This document shows, piece after piece, positions 3,982-5,601 of a DNA stretch of 5,601 nucleotides. Position numbers and translations under genes: made by a program. The notes under the pieces are model-generated. The model did no database searches. It saw only the letters and a program-made list of their open reading frames with translations, and was not told the origin of the DNA. Within the stretch, counting starts at the first letter, position 1; every line of letters starts with the position of its first letter. Origin of the DNA: Bacteriovorax stolpii (GTDB taxonomy: Bacteria > Bdellovibrionota > Bacteriovoracia > Bacteriovoracales > Bacteriovoracaceae); the NCBI GenBank assembly GCA_945890905.1, contig CAMDDI010000213.1, positions 1 to 5,601 of the forward strand, read 5' to 3'.

Positions 3982-4263
3982 CTACTCTCTTGTTCTTCGT
4001 GAAAAAAAGTGGTTCATCCTTGAACCTGACAGAAACCAACCCTGGTATTCCATCGCTCGCATTCCGTGAGGCTTAAACTTTTTCAATTCATCTTGAATCT
4101 CGAATTTCCTACCATCCTGGCGGGTAACTCTCGTAATAGTTAAAGCAGGAAGTATGCCAAAATTGAATAGGACCAAAATCCACAACTTAAATGATCCACC
4201 TGTAATAGTCAGGGTCACACCGTCACTGATCAAAATTCCACTGGTGCGCTTTGAGAGTGCCAA
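3982..4263 (-). CDS. 93-residue membrane protein of unknown function
   Basis: On the minus strand this frame uses a TTG start at 4263-4261, with AGGA six bases before it. The N-terminal 24 residues (including GILISDGVTLTITGG) look like beta strands. One membrane span follows, about FKLWILVLFNFGILPALTI (residues 25-43). The rest is a polar, strongly basic tail of about 50 residues with DGRKFEIQDELKKFK and an end rich in Arg. By the positive-inside rule the tail should be cytoplasmic. The stop lies three bases before the 29-residue gene and the pair ends at a strong terminator, which supports this frame as real. An 80-codon frame at 3797-4039 on the same strand runs through the terminator and is rejected. 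It is divergent from the 86-residue gene at 4421. No family is recognised. Confidence 0.6.
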   Translation of the reverse strand: MALSKRTSGILISDGVTLTITGGSFKLWILVLFNFGILPALTITRVTRQDGRKFEIQDELKKFKPHGMRAMEYQGWFLSGSRMNHFFSRRTRE

Positions 4264-4319
4264 AAAGTTCCTGAGTATTGATCGCGGTTTACTTTTTCTT
4301 CACGGTAAGAAGGTTTGAG

Positions 4320-4347
4320 AAAATAAAACACTACCACTACTTGTGAA
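4320..4347 (-). promoter_or_regulatory. Candidate promoter of the 93/29-residue unit
   Basis: On the minus strand TTCACA (4347-4342) and TATTTT (4325-4320) are 16 bp apart and match the housekeeping sigma consensus at five and four of six positions. The start would be near 4313, about 50 bases before the TTG. A tandem GTAGTG repeat fills part of the spacer. This is a weak-consensus call. Confidence 0.35.
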
Positions 4348-4379
4348 CTCTTTTATTCCATGAAACCATCTTAGTATGT

Positions 4380-4396
4380 GAACCAATGAATGGTTC
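4380..4396. promoter_or_regulatory. Dyad between divergent genes
   Basis: GAACCA (4380-4385) is perfectly inverted as TGGTTC (4391-4396) with a 5-base centre. It lies between the minus-strand unit starting at 4263 and the plus-strand gene starting at 4421. It sits 12 bases before the plus-strand ribosome binding site, so it may be an operator or a leader hairpin affecting that gene. Confidence 0.35.
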
Positions 4397-4407
4397 TTCC
4401 TAACACC

Positions 4408-4414
4408 AGGAGGG
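4408..4414 (+). promoter_or_regulatory. Strong ribosome binding site deciding a TTG start
   Basis: AGGAGGG is a near-perfect anti-16S match, seven bases before TTG at 4421. The next in-frame ATG (4442) is too far away. The overlapping GTG at 4414 is in another frame. This favours the TTG. Confidence 0.7.
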
Positions 4415-4420
4415 TGAGCT

Positions 4421-4681
4421 TTGAATCCACACTACTACTTAATGAAAAGTAAAAAGATTCTCCGCCTCGAACAAGAAGTTCTTTTCTCCTCTCTGCCTCT
4501 CGAAATCCGCGAAAAAATTTTTGACCCCTTTGAAGTGATCTCAATGGATCAAGACCAGGCCAATTGGCGTGTGGTGATTTTTAGAGACGAAATTATGGAA
4601 ATGGATGAGTTCACCGAGTGGCTCACCACAGGTGCTGCTCTCATTGAAGAAGAATGGGAATACGGCCAAACCGCCAATTAA
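4421..4681 (+). CDS. 86-residue acidic protein of unknown function
   Basis: The protein starts at TTG behind a very strong Shine-Dalgarno sequence. It has no signal peptide or membrane span, so it is probably cytoplasmic. The N-terminal 20 residues are basic (LMKSKKILRLEQE), followed by LPLEIREKIFDPFEV. The second half is strongly acidic, with DEIMEMDEFTEWL and EEEWEYG. The regular mix of hydrophobic and charged residues indicates a folded small helical/beta protein. I do not recognise the family. It precedes the sigma-factor gene by 132 bases, which include a terminator with an alternative hairpin, so the two may share transcription by readthrough. Whether it acts on the sigma factor (for example as an anti-sigma or partner protein) is open: gene order makes it worth considering, but nothing in the sequence shows it. 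Confidence 0.75.
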   Translation: MNPHYYLMKSKKILRLEQEVLFSSLPLEIREKIFDPFEVISMDQDQANWRVVIFRDEIMEMDEFTEWLTTGAALIEEEWEYGQTAN

Positions 4682-4715
4682 TACAGGCGAAAGCCCTTAA
4701 AATTAGACCCTAAAT

Positions 4716-4765
4716 AAAGGCCTGTGAGTTCTTAAGTATTGGGACTCTCAGGCCTTTCTCTTTTT
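4716..4765 (+). terminator. Terminator after the 86-residue gene, upstream of the sigma factor
   Basis: AAAGGCCTG (4716-4724) pairs with CAGGCCTTT (4749-4757). After one mismatch, four further pairs (GAGT with ACTC) extend the stem inward. TTTCTCTTTTT (4755-4765) supplies the U-rich tail. It is a good Rho-independent terminator on the plus strand. Confidence 0.85.
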
Positions 4766-4773
4766 GAGGCCTG
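4749..4773 (+). promoter_or_regulatory. Alternative hairpin that would compete with the terminator
   Basis: CAGGCCT (4749-4755), the 3' arm of the terminator, can instead pair with AGGCCTG (4767-4773). That hairpin has seven pairs plus a possible G-U and puts the U-tract in its loop. The two hairpins cannot coexist, the arrangement of an attenuator. The terminator stem is longer, so it should win by default. Regulation is inference. Confidence 0.4.
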
Positions 4774-4802
4774 TTCCGTGTAACAATGAGTTCCACTCAC
4801 AC

Positions 4803-4807
4803 GGAGG
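4803..4807 (+). promoter_or_regulatory. Ribosome binding site deciding the TTG start of the sigma gene
   Basis: GGAGG lies six bases before TTG at 4814. The first in-frame ATG (4871, residue 20) is inside conserved region 2, so the TTG start is preferred. Confidence 0.75.
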
Positions 4808-4813
4808 CATCCC

Positions 4814-5518
4814 TTGAACTCAAAAACAAATCCTCAAGAGACTTCTCGGCAGGAAATCATTTTAAATTTCATGCCGACCATCCGTTACTGGGCCAAGCAC
4901 TATCATTACCAGTATCATCAAGTGCTTGAGTTTGAGGATCTTGTGATGGTGGGAGTAATCGGGCTCATCGATGCTCTTAACAAGTACAAGGTTGAAAAGA
5001 AAAACCAATTTAAAACATACGCAGAATTCCGCATACGCGGAGAAATTATAGATGAGCTCAGAAAACAAGATTGGATGACCCGCTCAGAGCGCAGAAAACA
5101 AAAAAAATATCAGAAGGCCAAAAACTATCTCACTGAAGAATTGGGCCGCTCACCCACATCTAATGAAATGACCAATGTCCTGCCTTTTAAAACTAAAGAT
5201 ATGGTGAGAATGGAGCAATATGAATCTGGGGACACCATCAAACAGTATATCGAAGGCGAGACTCTGGAGAAAACAGGCTTACTAAATTCGGAGTTAGAAA
5301 ACTACACTTTAAGAAAAACTCTTGGAGTAGTGATGGATGAACTTCCCAAAACCATGCGCTTGATTGTGACTCTGAAATACTTTGAAGATTTAAACTTCCA
5401 TGACATCTCTCAAGTGGTGAATCTCTCGGAAGGAAGAATCTGTCAACTCCACGCTGAAGCCTTAGAGATGCTTAAAAAATATTTGGAAGCTGAAAAAATT
5501 GATATCTTAGCTGCTTAA
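4814..5518 (+). CDS. fliA: FliA-family (sigma-28) RNA polymerase sigma factor
   Basis: At 234 residues this matches FliA/WhiG-type group 3 sigma factors (E. coli FliA has 239). Region 2 spans about residues 13-88, with the core-binding segment FEDLVMVGVIGLIDALNKY (40-58) and the -10 recognition block FRIRGEIIDELRKQDW (72-87). Region 3 covers about 90-150 and includes TEELGRSPTSNEM. Region 4 runs from about 165 to 222 with LPKTMRLIVTLKYFEDLNF and the helix-turn-helix DISQVVNLSEGRICQLHAEA (197-216), which contacts the -35 element. FliA proteins direct late flagellar, chemotaxis and related genes and are usually held by FlgM. No FlgM or flagellar gene is in the window, so this may be a paralogue with a different regulon; the symbol marks the family. 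Translation starts at TTG behind GGAGG. No separate promoter is evident in the 48 bases after the terminator. I see no terminator after the stop. Confidence 0.93.
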   Translation: MNSKTNPQETSRQEIILNFMPTIRYWAKHYHYQYHQVLEFEDLVMVGVIGLIDALNKYKVEKKNQFKTYAEFRIRGEIIDELRKQDWMTRSERRKQKKYQKAKNYLTEELGRSPTSNEMTNVLPFKTKDMVRMEQYESGDTIKQYIEGETLEKTGLLNSELENYTLRKTLGVVMDELPKTMRLIVTLKYFEDLNFHDISQVVNLSEGRICQLHAEALEMLKKYLEAEKIDILAA

Positions 5519-5601
5519 CAACCATACTTTCGATTTTGAATGGTCGTCTTCACCCAGTGCCGAAAGAATGTGATCATGTGATTTTTCAAATCCACACGTT
5601 C
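5519..5601. other. Window end without an assignable gene
   Basis: After the sigma-factor stop, 83 bases remain. On the minus strand two frames are open from the window edge, ending at 5515 and 5507, and either could be the tail of a convergent gene. A plus-strand frame open from a TTG near 5536 has no ribosome binding site. None can be chosen. Confidence 0.3.

Noticed and set aside
3797..4039. Minus-strand open frame of 80 codons
   Set aside because: It reads straight through the strong terminator at 3846-3873 and overlaps two better-supported genes.
4330..4441. ACACTAC-ACTACTT-like sequence on the plus strand near 4328 and again near 4429
   Set aside because: It is low-complexity, imperfect and partly inside a start region; not enough for a repeat call.
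4686..4695. GGC-GAAA-GCC mini hairpin after the 86-residue gene
   Set aside because: Only three base pairs; the GNRA loop is suggestive, but such a stem is common by chance.
4862..5068. Minus-strand open frame of 68 codons inside the sigma gene
   Set aside because: It is antisense to conserved sigma region 2 and has no supporting signals.
1..5601. CRISPR arrays, tRNA or rRNA genes, insertion sequences, integrase sites
   Set aside because: I found no regularly spaced repeats, cloverleaf pattern, rRNA-like sequence, transposase frame or attachment-site pair in the window.

Overview
The window is about 42% G+C by eye. It looks like a chromosomal segment from a Gram-negative bacterium that has a flagellar-type sigma factor, TTG start codons and several very small membrane or secreted proteins. 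The mix of ProA, YajQ, YqeY, an M24 protein and a FliA-family sigma factor would fit a predatory-bacteria lineage (Bdellovibrionota/Bacteriovoracia-like). That placement is inference from style and content, not proof.

Layout. (1) Bases 1-1192 hold the 3' half of proA (proline synthesis), then yajQ 10 bp later on the same strand. (2) Bases 1193-1820 hold a separate unit for a 135-residue exported protein of unknown function, with a TATAAT box, a clear Shine-Dalgarno site and a hairpin terminator. (3) Bases 1821-2148 have no firm gene. They contain a strong hairpin and a Glu-rich open frame on the minus strand that lacks a start codon. (4) Bases 2149-3260 form a two-gene operon, yqeY and an M24-family metallopeptidase-like protein, ending in a textbook terminator. 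(5) Bases 3261-4420 hold mostly very small genes: a 38-residue signal-peptide protein on the plus strand that would release an 18-residue peptide; convergent with it a 34-residue membrane microprotein on the minus strand, preceded by a near-consensus sigma-54 promoter; and a minus-strand unit of a 93-residue membrane protein plus a 29-residue microprotein that resembles the 34-residue one. (6) Bases 4421-5518 hold an 86-residue acidic protein and a FliA-family sigma factor. Between them is a terminator with an alternative, mutually exclusive hairpin.

How the parts may work together. The yqeY/M24 pair is probably translationally coupled. The 93-residue and 29-residue genes are 3 bp apart and share a strong terminator, so they are likely one unit. 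The two microproteins share length, topology and an ungapped pattern of residues, which suggests paralogy. One of them appears to be under sigma-54 control, and the window also encodes an alternative sigma factor, so bases 3260-5518 may be a regulated cell-envelope, motility or lifestyle module. That functional link is inference. The small-gene cluster at 3383-3978 is the part most likely to be undescribed.
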